Below are positions 25,416-32,983 of a stretch of 64,000 nt of DNA, piece by piece. Numbering within the stretch: the stretch's first letter is position 1; each line of letters opens with the position of its first letter. Source of the DNA: JAWWPY01 sp964412845 (lineage in GTDB: Bacteria > Actinomycetota > Actinomycetes > Streptosporangiales > Streptosporangiaceae); contig CAYPQM010000008.1 of the NCBI GenBank assembly GCA_964412845.1, forward strand, positions 6,534 to 70,533, in the 5' to 3' direction. Position numbers and translations under genes: made by a program. Below the pieces are notes generated by a model that searched no databases, was not told the origin of the DNA, and worked only from the letters and a program-made list of their open reading frames with translations.

Positions 25416-26788
25416 GATGCCGCCCGCGGGGTGATGTTCTGGTTCAGCCGGAAGATGTTCGCCGGGTCGTAGACGGCCTTGACCGCCTGCAGGCGGCGCA
25501 GAGTGGCGCCGTAGGCGATCTGGCCGCTGGCCCGCTCGTCGGCGTCCATGAAGTTGACGTACGCGCCACCTGAGCAGACGGGCTGCAGCGCCGCGAAGGT
25601 CTCCCGAACCCAGCGGATCTCCCGGTCGGTGTCCGCCGCGGACCGCCAGCTCGCCGGGACGTTGATCAGCCACGACGCGGCGCGGTGCGGGAACGCCGTG
25701 CCATCCGGCGCGACCTGCCGGATGGCACCACCCATGCTCAGCACCTCGATCTGCGACACCTCCGAGCCCAGCCGCCGCCCCCGGTCAGCGAGAACATCGA
25801 TCAGGTCAGCGGTCAGTTCGTCAGCGAACGTGGCCTTGACGTACGACAGCAGCCCCGGGCCGAAGAACTCATCACCTTCGGTCTGGATCTGGCCAAACGG
25901 AACCACCCCCAGATCACTAGCAACCGGGCGGAGTTCATCCCGCAACTCGCTGAGCAGCTTCATCCCCGGGTCCGGATCGCCGGACCACTCGATAACCGAC
26001 ATGATTCCTGGCCTGCCCACGATCCCGGCCGGCATCCAGGGCAGCGGTGGGGCCTTGCGGGTGAAGCTCGTCCAGAGCAGTTCATCCGGCGCTCCGCCGG
26101 ACATCACCTGCTGCGCCCGGCCCAGCACCCGGTGCGCGTCGGCCATCTCGTGGTAGCTGGCCAGGACCGTCAGTTCGGATAGCTCGTGCAGGGCGAATTC
26201 GAACTCGGTCACCACGCCGAAGTTGCCGCCGCCGCCGCGGATGGCCCAGAACAGGTCGGGGTGGGAGTCCGCGGCGGCTCGTCGCGTGCGGCCGTCGGCC
26301 GTCACGACTTCGGCTGACCGGAGGCTGTCGATGGTCAGGCCGAACCGGCGCATCAGCCGGCCCACCCCGCCGCCCAGGGTCAGCCCGGCGACCCCAGTGT
26401 GTGAGATGACCCCGGCTGGAACGACCAGACCGTGTTGCTGGGTGGCCCGGTCTACGTCGCCGAGCAGCGCGCCACCAGCCACGGTCGCCCGGCGGGCCAC
26501 CGGGTCGACCGAGACCCCGTTCATCCGCTGCAGGTCGATGACCAGGCCTCCGTCGCAGGTGCTGAACCCGGGCAGGCTGTGACCGCCGCCCCGGACCGCG
26601 ATCACCAGGTCGTTAGCGCGCGCATAGCCGATGGCGGCCGCGACGTCGGCGGCGCTGCCGCACCTCGCGATCACCGCCGGGCGCCGGTCGTGCATGGCGT
26701 TCCAGACCCGGCGCGCCCCGTCGTAGCGGTCGTCGACCGGGGTGATCGCCTCGCCGGTGAATCCTGGGATGACGGCGGTCGTCGGCAT
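25412..26788 (-). CDS. FAD-binding oxidoreductase (PCMH-type, BBE C-terminus), monocovalent flavin
   Basis: 458 residues from ATG 26788 with GGAG 8 nt upstream; the longer frame to 26890 runs through the promoter. AVRGGGHSLPGFSTCDGG carries the His for covalent FAD (near 72). The position that is Cys in the oxidase at 19467 is not Cys here (GVISHTGVAGLTLGGGVG), so only one covalent bond is expected. The C-terminal YDPANIFRLNQNI is the BBE domain end. It probably oxidises an alcohol, sugar or phenolic with O2. First gene of a three-gene unit divergent from the MarR gene, with a palindrome in the shared promoter. Confidence 0.9.
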   Translation of the reverse strand: MPTTAVIPGFTGEAITPVDDRYDGARRVWNAMHDRRPAVIARCGSAADVAAAIGYARANDLVIAVRGGGHSLPGFSTCDGGLVIDLQRMNGVSVDPVARRATVAGGALLGDVDRATQQHGLVVPAGVISHTGVAGLTLGGGVGRLMRRFGLTIDSLRSAEVVTADGRTRRAAADSHPDLFWAIRGGGGNFGVVTEFEFALHELSELTVLASYHEMADAHRVLGRAQQVMSGGAPDELLWTSFTRKAPPLPWMPAGIVGRPGIMSVIEWSGDPDPGMKLLSELRDELRPVASDLGVVPFGQIQTEGDEFFGPGLLSYVKATFADELTADLIDVLADRGRRLGSEVSQIEVLSMGGAIRQVAPDGTAFPHRAASWLINVPASWRSAADTDREIRWVRETFAALQPVCSGGAYVNFMDADERASGQIAYGATLRRLQAVKAVYDPANIFRLNQNITPRAAS

Positions 26789-26819
26789 CAATCGCACTCC
26801 AGTACCTATAATCTTATAT

Positions 26820-26835
26820 ATATCTGTAGAGATAT
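26820..26835. promoter_or_regulatory. Palindromic operator candidate between oxidase unit and MarR gene
   Basis: ATATCT-GTAG-AGATAT is a perfect inverted repeat in a locally AT-rich stretch (26805-26837), 31 bp upstream of the oxidase ATG and 32 bp upstream of the MarR GTG. This is the classical position for autoregulation by a MarR dimer. Confidence 0.6.
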
Positions 26836-26867
26836 CATGAGGGCCATCTCCGAGGCAAGGAGGAGCG

Positions 26868-27593
26868 GTGGCAGGTGATCGCCCCGCCACGGATCCCGCC
26901 GCCGATCATCCGGATGACGGCGTAGCGGGCGGCCCGGCCAGCGACGCAGCCGGCGCGCCAGCCAGTGATCTGGCCGGCGCGCCAGCCAGTGATCTAGCGG
27001 GCGGGCCAGGCAGTGATCTAGTGGGCGCGCCAGCCAGTGATCTAGCGGGCGGGCCAGGCAGTGATCTGGCCGGCGGGCCAGGCAGTGATCTAGCGGGCGG
27101 GCCAGCCAGCGACCTGGCCGGCGGGCCAGCCAATGTGATGGTGGATGTCGCGGTCGCTCGTGACCTGGCGGTTGTCCTGCATGATCTGGCCTGGCTGCTG
27201 CCCCGCACCATCGGCCTCACGGCCGCCCGCCAGGATCCCCTGCCGGCCTCGGAGCTTGAGGTCATGCGGCTGCTGGCCCGCAGGCCGGGGCTCAGCGTCA
27301 ACGACGTCGCCCGCGAGCTGAGCATGCAGCCGAGTAACGCCAGCACGGCGATCCGCTCGCTCGTCGCGCGGGGCACGCTCCAGCGGCGGCGCGACAGTAC
27401 TGACGGCCGTATCGTCCACCTGGAGCCAACGCCCGCTGCCTACGTGGCCCGCGATCGTCGCGAGCGAGTCTGGGGCGAAGCCCTCAGCGATGTGCTGGCC
27501 AGCCTGGCTCTATCGGACCGGCAGCGACTGGTCGAGGCCGTTCCGGTGCTGCGGCTCCTGGCCGCGCGCCTGGCCGGCGAAGCGGCCCCGTAG
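26868..27593 (+). CDS. MarR-family regulator with an N-terminal octapeptide-repeat tail
   Basis: 241 residues. The GTG at 26868 has a near-perfect AAGGAGG site, which supports translation of the unusual tail. Residues 21-84 are eight repeats of the type GGPASDLA / GAPASDLA, Asp-rich and probably disordered; a ninth degenerates (GGPANVMV). The MarR domain follows: dimerisation helix (ARDLAVVLHDLAWLLPRT), winged helix LSVNDVARELSMQPSNASTAIRSLVARGTLQRRRDSTDGRIVHLEPT (about 143-184) and C-terminal helices. A typical MarR is about 150 residues, so the tail is an addition. It probably represses the divergent oxidase unit in response to a phenolic or similar ligand. Confidence 0.88.
   Translation: MAGDRPATDPAADHPDDGVAGGPASDAAGAPASDLAGAPASDLAGGPGSDLVGAPASDLAGGPGSDLAGGPGSDLAGGPASDLAGGPANVMVDVAVARDLAVVLHDLAWLLPRTIGLTAARQDPLPASELEVMRLLARRPGLSVNDVARELSMQPSNASTAIRSLVARGTLQRRRDSTDGRIVHLEPTPAAYVARDRRERVWGEALSDVLASLALSDRQRLVEAVPVLRLLAARLAGEAAP
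26928..27119 (+). repeat. 24-bp in-frame tandem repeat, 8 copies
   Basis: Encodes the octapeptide repeats of the MarR tail. Unit type GGCGGGCCAGGCAGTGATCT plus AGC/GGC; copies differ mainly at Gly/Ala codons. Confidence 0.92.
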
Positions 27594-27613
27594 CGGGCCT
27601 TACCAGCGGGCTG

Positions 27614-27847
27614 TCATCGCTCGATGTGCTCGGAGCGAGGCTCGGGACCTTCCGCGTCCACCCATGTGTCGCCGTGTGGCCCGGGATGCCGGCCCTGCTT
27701 AGGATTCCGGTCGCCGTAGTTGTCGTACATGCTTTCCGCGGTTCTATTGCTCCGGTGGCTCAGCCATCGTGTCTGGACGCCGGCGATCGAAAGGAACGCG
27801 TAGATGCCGAACCCCAGCACCGCCACGATGAGCAAGTCGATCCACAT
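27614..27847 (-). CDS. Small single-pass membrane protein
   Basis: 77 residues from ATG 27847, preceded by AGAGGTGAT; the frame is open far upstream (to 28318) but without coding character. Residues 4-21 (DLLIVAVLGFGIYAFLSI) form one membrane helix. The rest is hydrophilic and charged (RWLSHRSNRTAESMYDNYGDRNPKQ), ending HIER. No known family was recognised. It is convergent with the MarR gene, whose stop is 20 bp away, and its upstream DNA (27848-27930) is strikingly AT-rich. Confidence 0.65.
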   Translation of the reverse strand: MWIDLLIVAVLGFGIYAFLSIAGVQTRWLSHRSNRTAESMYDNYGDRNPKQGRHPGPHGDTWVDAEGPEPRSEHIER

Positions 27848-27890
27848 AGGGATCACCTCTAGCCATTTACTTTCATGAAACGTGCGCAAA

Positions 27891-27918
27891 TTGACAGTAT
27901 CATAAATTCTAGTAATAA
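27891..27918 (+). promoter_or_regulatory. Candidate sigma-70-type promoter
   Basis: TTGACA (27891-27896), 16-nt spacer, TAATAA (27913-27918) in an AT-rich block, about 165 bp upstream of the dipeptidase GTG. ACTTTCATGAAA just before it (27869-27880) is a compact palindrome. Confidence 0.4.
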
Positions 27919-28008
27919 GAAATATATAAGAAATGCAGTGAATTGCCCGACCAGCGCAAATCCGGGTGAGTCCCAATCCGTTACGCTGTGTTCGCGAGAC
28001 CATCAGGG

Positions 28009-28063
28009 CTGGTCGATGCCGCCGCGGTGCTGCGGCCGCTGGCCCCGCGCCTGGCCGGCGAGA
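28009..28063 (+). pseudogene. Short remnant of a MarR C-terminus
   Basis: The frame beginning at 28009 reads LVDAAAVLRPLAPRLAGE, closely matching the last residues of the MarR protein (LVEAVPVLRLLAARLAGE at 27528-27582). The rest of a MarR gene is absent, so this is a copied or left-over 3' fragment just upstream of the dipeptidase. Confidence 0.7.
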
Positions 28064-28081
28064 GACGAACGGGGGGACCGC

Positions 28082-28810
28082 GTGACCGACTTGATGCTGT
28101 TGTCCAACTCGTTCAGTCCGGGGCTGGGCCTGCTGGAGCACGCCATCGACACCATCGGTGAGTTGCTGAACGAGGGTAGCCGGGTCCTGTTCATCCCCTT
28201 CGCTTCGAGTGATCCAGACGCCTACACCGACGCCATGACCGACGGCCTCGCGCCGCTCGGTGTGCGGGTGACGGGTGCCCACCGGGTCACCGACCCGGTG
28301 CGGGCACTGGCGGAGCACGACGCGGTATTCGTCGGGGGTGGTAACTCGTTCCGGCTGCTGCGCGCCGCCGAGCGCAGTGGCCTGCTGTCAGTCATCCGGG
28401 AGCGGGTCGCAGTCGGCATGCCCTATCTCGGTGCGAGCGCGGGGGCGAACCTGGCCTGCCCGACCATTCGCACCACCAACGACATGCCGATTGTGCAGCC
28501 AGCCTCCCTGAACGCGCTGGAGTTGATCCCTTTCCAGATCAACCCGCACTATCCCGCGACCGCGCAGGACGGTTATCCGGGTGAGACGCGGGATACCCGC
28601 ATAGTGCAGTTCCTGGAAGAAAACGACGTGCCGGTCCTCGGGCTTTGCGAGGGCTCCTGGGTCAGGGTCCAGGGGGCGACCGCCTCGATCGGCGGAACGG
28701 CCGGTGGCCGGCTGTTCGCCCGCGGCGCCGCGCCGCGGGCCGTCGAACCGGGCGACGACGTCTCATCCCTGCTCACCCGCCAGCCGATGTACGACGTACC
28801 GCATCGGTAG
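28082..28810 (+). CDS. pepE: Peptidase E-like alpha-aspartyl dipeptidase (family S51)
   Basis: 242 residues from GTG 28082 with a GGGGGGA site. Family S51 features: FIPFASSDPDAY, VGGGNSFRLLRAAE near 85, the nucleophile Ser in GASAGANLACP near 119, and His in QINPHYP near 156, with a distal acidic residue as the third partner. PepE cleaves dipeptides with N-terminal aspartate in the cytoplasm. The length matches the family. It is monocistronic and convergent with the dipeptide-type ABC operon, to which it may be functionally linked through peptide-derived substrates. Confidence 0.88.
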   Translation: MTDLMLLSNSFSPGLGLLEHAIDTIGELLNEGSRVLFIPFASSDPDAYTDAMTDGLAPLGVRVTGAHRVTDPVRALAEHDAVFVGGGNSFRLLRAAERSGLLSVIRERVAVGMPYLGASAGANLACPTIRTTNDMPIVQPASLNALELIPFQINPHYPATAQDGYPGETRDTRIVQFLEENDVPVLGLCEGSWVRVQGATASIGGTAGGRLFARGAAPRAVEPGDDVSSLLTRQPMYDVPHR

Positions 28811-28833
28811 AGCCAGCGCATCGCGGCGGTAGC

Positions 28834-28905
28834 TCTGCTCGGGCGGCGCTGCTCGGGCGGGTCCTGCTCGGGCGGCGCTGCTCGGGCGGCGCTGCTCGGA
28901 TCGCC
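28834..28905. repeat. About 15-bp tandem repeat
   Basis: Imperfect copies of CTGCTCGGGCGGCG fill the space between the dipeptidase stop and the end of the convergent ABC ATPase gene. Confidence 0.8.
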
Positions 28906-30987
28906 CTAGTCGGGCGGCGTGGCCGGACTCTGCAGCGGGAAATGGCAGGCCGCGACGTGCCCTGCCCCGAATGTGCGCAGGGGCGGCTCCTCGCTGGCGC
29001 ACAGATCCTGCGCGAACGGGCACCGGGTGCGGAACCGGCAGCCTGAAGGCGGCGTGACCGGGCTGGGTAGCTCACCCTTGATCCCCACGCCTCGCCTGGA
29101 CGTCGCTGCCGCCGGATCCGGAACCGGGATGGCCGCGATGAGCCCAGCGGTGTAGGGATGCGCCGCACGCTGGTAGATCTCATCTGCCGGGCCCATCTCG
29201 ACGAGCTTGCCCAGGTACATGACGCCAATCGAGTCGGCCATGTACTTGACGACCGCGAGGTCATGGGAGATGACGATGTACGTGAGCCCGTGGTCGGCCT
29301 GCAGCCGCTTCATCAGGTTGAGTACCTGCGCCCGGATGGACACGTCAAGCGCGCTGACCGGCTCGTCCGCCACGATGACCTTCGGGCTCAGGGTGAGCGC
29401 CCGGGCCAGCCCGATCCGCTGCCGCTGCCCGCCGGAGAACTCGTGTGGATAGCGCTCGACGGCGTTGCGCGGCAGCCCGACCTCGTCGAGCAGTTCGAAC
29501 ACGCGCCGCTGCTGCTGCTGGCGGCTCCCGACATGCTGGATGCTGAGCGGCTCCCGGATGATCGAGCCGACCCGCATTCTCGGGTCCAGCGACGAGTACG
29601 GATCCTGGAACATCAGCTGCAGGTCGCGCCGCTGCCTGCGCAGCTCGCCGCCGCTGAGCGCGGAAATGTCCTGCCCGCCCAGCAGCACCGAGCCCGAGTT
29701 CGGCCGCTCAAGCGCCACCACGAGCCGTCCGATGGTGGTCTTACCGCAGCCCGACTCGCCCACCAGGCCGAACGTCTCCCCGGCGGTCACCGTGAACGAG
29801 ACGTTGGACACCGCGTGCACACTGCCGACCTTGCGCTGCAAGATCGCCCCTGACGTGACCGGGAACTCCTTGACCAGGTCGCGTACCTCAAGCAGCGGCG
29901 TCCCGGGTAGTGCCGCGCCGGGTAGTGCCGCCGTGTCCTCGCGGCCCGCTCCGGACTGCGGGCGGGCTGCTGCCTGACCCCGGGCGGCCGGGTCATCCGC
30001 CGCCCCGGCGCCGGCCGGGCCGTCGACCGGGTGCCAGCAGGAGAACAGGTGCTCCGCGCTCTCGCCGGTGAGCGGTGGCTCGCGGGTGCGGCACTTGTCG
30101 GTGGCCCGGCCGCATCTCGGTGCGAACCGGCAGCCATCTGGCGGGTGCGACAGGTCCGGCGGAAGCCCGCCGATGGTGAGCAGCTGCTGGTTGCCCTGAT
30201 GAGTCAGCCGCGGGATGGATGCGAGCAGCGCATGCGTATACGGATGACGCATGTGCCGGAACAGGTTCCCGGTCTCGGTGGCCTCGACCATCCGGCCGGC
30301 GTACATCACCTGGACCCGGTCCGCGTGCCCGGCTATTACGCCCATGTCGTGCGTGATCAGCAACATCGCCATGCCGAGGCGGTCGGAGAGGTCATGCAGC
30401 AAGGCGAGGATCTGGGCCTGGATGGTGACATCCAGAGCGGTCGTCGGCTCGTCGGCGATCAGCAGCTTAGGCTCGCAGCTCAGGGCCATCGCGATCATCA
30501 CGCGCTGGCGCAGCCCGCCGGAGAGCTGGTGCGGGTAGTCGCCGAGCCGTTCGGCGGGCCGGGGCAGGCCGACCAGCCCGAGCATCTCGGCCGCCACGCT
30601 CATGGCCGCCGCCTTGCTCGCGCCCCTGTGCAGCCGGACCGGCTCGGCTACCTGGTAGCCAATCGTCTTCGTGGGGTCCAGCGAGGTGAGCGGGTCCTGG
30701 AAGATCATGGCGACGTCGTTGCCGCGGATGGCGCGCAGTTCCTGGTCGCTCAGGCCGACCAGTTCCCGGCCGTCCAGCTTGATCGAGCCGCCGACGATCG
30801 CCCCGCCGCGTGGCAGCAGCCCCATGATGGACAAGCCCGTCATCGACTTCCCGCACCCAGACTCACCCACGAGCCCGAGGGTTTCTCCCGGCCCGATGGT
30901 GAGGTCGACGTTCCCGACCGCCTGGACAACCGACTTGGTCAGCTGGATATGCGTCGAGAGGCCGGTTATCTCCAGTGTGGGTGCCAT
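28906..30987 (-). CDS. Fused dipeptide/oligopeptide ABC ATPase (DppD-DppF in one chain)
   Basis: 693 residues with two complete nucleotide-binding domains. First: Walker A GESGCGKS near 45, signature LSGGLRQRVMIAMAL, Walker B LLIADEPTTALDV, and the oligopeptide C-terminal Cys-rich motif (GCRFAPRCGRATDKC). Second: GESGCGKT near 409, FSGGQRQRIGLARAL, VIVADEPVSALDV and GCRFRTRCPFAQDLC. The linker (about 330-370) contains a 15-bp DNA repeat giving ALPGAALPG. The Cys clusters may bind an Fe-S cluster, as in other Opp/Dpp ATPases. It powers the adjacent DppB/DppC permeases. Last gene of the importer operon. Confidence 0.93.
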   Translation of the reverse strand: MAPTLEITGLSTHIQLTKSVVQAVGNVDLTIGPGETLGLVGESGCGKSMTGLSIMGLLPRGGAIVGGSIKLDGRELVGLSDQELRAIRGNDVAMIFQDPLTSLDPTKTIGYQVAEPVRLHRGASKAAAMSVAAEMLGLVGLPRPAERLGDYPHQLSGGLRQRVMIAMALSCEPKLLIADEPTTALDVTIQAQILALLHDLSDRLGMAMLLITHDMGVIAGHADRVQVMYAGRMVEATETGNLFRHMRHPYTHALLASIPRLTHQGNQQLLTIGGLPPDLSHPPDGCRFAPRCGRATDKCRTREPPLTGESAEHLFSCWHPVDGPAGAGAADDPAARGQAAARPQSGAGREDTAALPGAALPGTPLLEVRDLVKEFPVTSGAILQRKVGSVHAVSNVSFTVTAGETFGLVGESGCGKTTIGRLVVALERPNSGSVLLGGQDISALSGGELRRQRRDLQLMFQDPYSSLDPRMRVGSIIREPLSIQHVGSRQQQQRRVFELLDEVGLPRNAVERYPHEFSGGQRQRIGLARALTLSPKVIVADEPVSALDVSIRAQVLNLMKRLQADHGLTYIVISHDLAVVKYMADSIGVMYLGKLVEMGPADEIYQRAAHPYTAGLIAAIPVPDPAAATSRRGVGIKGELPSPVTPPSGCRFRTRCPFAQDLCASEEPPLRTFGAGHVAACHFPLQSPATPPD

Positions 30988-31042
30988 CGTCAGCTACTCC
31001 TGGCTCGGTGGCAGGTATCGGGCGCGGGCATCATGCGCGGTC

Positions 31043-31963
31043 TCATCGGCGCCGGAGCCGCACGTCGAGCGCGTCCCGGAGGGCGTCCCCGAGCAGGTTG
31101 CAGGCCATCACGACCAGGATGATGCTGACTCCGACCGGGTAGACCAGCCACCAGTACCCGTCCTGCAGGTAGGTCACCCCGTTGTTGAGCATGTCGCCCC
31201 AGTCGAAGGTGGGGTACTGCAGGCCGAAGCCGAGGAAACCCAGGGTGGCGACGGCCAGGATCGCGTCGGCCACGCTGAACGTCGCGGTCACAATGATCAC
31301 GCCGAGCGAGTTGGGCAGCAGGTGCCGGTTGATCAGCCGGATCCGGCCGGATCCCGCCGCGCGGGCCGCGGAGACGAAATCCCGCACCCGCAGCGTGAGG
31401 ACCTCGCCACGGACCAGCCGGGCCGGGACCTGCCAGGTGAACACCCCGATGATCAGGCTGAGCCCGAGCACCGACGCGCCGTACTTGACCGCGACGATCA
31501 GCACGATGAACAGGAACGGGATCGAGAGCAGGACATCCACGATGCGCATCAGGAACCCGTCGATCAGCCCCCCGGCCAGCCCGGACACCGCTCCCCAGAG
31601 CGCGCCGATGACGATCCCGATGAGCGCCGACAGGAAGCCGATCTCCAGCGCGGCCCGCCCGCCGACCATCAGTTCTTTAAGCTCATCGAATCCGAGGTTG
31701 TCGGTGCCGAGCGGATGACCGGCGCCCGGCGGCAGGTTGGTGGAGGTGAGGTTGGACGTCAGCCCGCCGTGGTAAACCAGCGGCCCAAGGTAGGAGAACA
31801 GCACAAAGAAGATCAGCGCGCCGAGCCCGAGGACGGCCAGCTTGTTCTCGGCGAATTCCCGGGCCGCCAGCCGCCAGCCGCTCTGCACCGGGCCGACCGC
31901 GCCGCCCTCGGGCGCGGGGGTCAGGTCCGGTGGCGGCGGAATCTGCGGGGCGAGGTTGGTCAC
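31043..31963 (-). CDS. Dipeptide-type ABC permease (DppC-like)
   Basis: 306 residues from a GTG with AGGAGA 7 nt upstream. A hydrophilic N-terminus, TM1 near 37-58, then the BPD_transp_1 domain with the EAA-type loop AARAAGSGRIRLINRHLLPNSLGVII and a C-terminal LGDALRDALDVRLRR typical of DppC/OppC. Six membrane segments are expected. It forms the channel with the permease encoded just upstream (28-bp gap). Substrate class: oligopeptides, opines, nickel or other solutes carried by this family. Confidence 0.93.
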   Translation of the reverse strand: MTNLAPQIPPPPDLTPAPEGGAVGPVQSGWRLAAREFAENKLAVLGLGALIFFVLFSYLGPLVYHGGLTSNLTSTNLPPGAGHPLGTDNLGFDELKELMVGGRAALEIGFLSALIGIVIGALWGAVSGLAGGLIDGFLMRIVDVLLSIPFLFIVLIVAVKYGASVLGLSLIIGVFTWQVPARLVRGEVLTLRVRDFVSAARAAGSGRIRLINRHLLPNSLGVIIVTATFSVADAILAVATLGFLGFGLQYPTFDWGDMLNNGVTYLQDGYWWLVYPVGVSIILVVMACNLLGDALRDALDVRLRRR

Positions 31964-31991
31964 CGGATCTTCTCCTGGGTGGCGCGGGCGG

Positions 31992-32939
31992 TCACGTGAG
32001 CCGGATCCGCGGGTCGGCGACCGTCAGGGCGATGTCGGCGGCCAGGTTCCCGGCGATGGTCAGGGCCGCGCCGACCAGCGTGTAGGCGAGCAGGATCGGG
32101 TAGTCGGCGGTGCCCAGGCTGTCGTAGAACAGCAGCCCGAGACCGGGGAAGTTGAACACCGCCTCGGCGATCAGGTTGCCGCCCAGCAGCGCCGGGATCG
32201 ACAGCCCGATCAGGGTGATCATCGGCAGGAAGGCGTTGCGGACCAGGTGCCGCAGCAGGACCAGGCGCTCCGGCAGGCCCTTGGCCCGGGCCGCCTTGAT
32301 GTAATCCTGGGCGAGCGTGTCGATCGCCGCCGACCGCATGTACCGGGAGTACCCGGCCAGGTTCAGCAGGGTCAGGCAGACGATCGGCAAGGTCATCGCG
32401 CGCCAGTTCAGGATGATCGACGTCATGGAGGTGGTCTGCGGGCCCTCGTAGCTGAACACCGGGATCGAGATGGCCAGCAGCTGGATCGCGATCAGGTAGA
32501 GGAAGAAGTCCGGCATCGCGTAGGTCACGAAGGCGCCGACCGTCACCGCGCCGTCGCCTACCGTGTTCCGCCGGACCGCCTGGTAGATGCCGAGCGGGAT
32601 GGCGATCACGACCGAGAGGAACAGCGTGACGCCGGACAGGTAGGCACTGCGCTCCCAGCGCTCATGGAACAGCGCGGACACGCTCTGGTTCAGCTTGTAG
32701 GAGTAACCGAGATTGCCGTGCAGCAACTGGTTTATGTAGTGCAGGTACTGCGTGAACCACGGCTCATCGAAGCCGTGCTGCTGGTTCCACTGGGCTATGG
32801 AGTGCTTGTTGGCATGCGGGCCGAGCACGTCGATGGCCGGGGTGGGGTAGATCACGTGCAGCATCAGGAAGATGAAGACCGACACGCCGAGCAGCACCAG
32901 GAACGCCGTTACCGTCCGGCGGATCAGGTAAGCCGTCAC
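31992..32939 (-). CDS. Dipeptide-type ABC permease (DppB-like)
   Basis: 315 residues from GTG 32939. AYLIRRTVTAFLVLLGVSVFIFLML forms the N-terminal membrane helix of DppB/OppB; RYMRSAAIDTLAQDYIKAARAKGLPERLVLLRHLVRNAF is the conserved cytoplasmic EAA loop; and the end is ADPRIRLT, typical of the family. Six TM segments. Lies 44 bp after the binding-protein gene and pairs with the DppC-like permease. Confidence 0.93.
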   Translation of the reverse strand: MTAYLIRRTVTAFLVLLGVSVFIFLMLHVIYPTPAIDVLGPHANKHSIAQWNQQHGFDEPWFTQYLHYINQLLHGNLGYSYKLNQSVSALFHERWERSAYLSGVTLFLSVVIAIPLGIYQAVRRNTVGDGAVTVGAFVTYAMPDFFLYLIAIQLLAISIPVFSYEGPQTTSMTSIILNWRAMTLPIVCLTLLNLAGYSRYMRSAAIDTLAQDYIKAARAKGLPERLVLLRHLVRNAFLPMITLIGLSIPALLGGNLIAEAVFNFPGLGLLFYDSLGTADYPILLAYTLVGAALTIAGNLAADIALTVADPRIRLT

Positions 32940-32983
32940 ATCCCATGCCTCTGCTCAGGTCACGCACCTCGTTTCCGCGCGGG

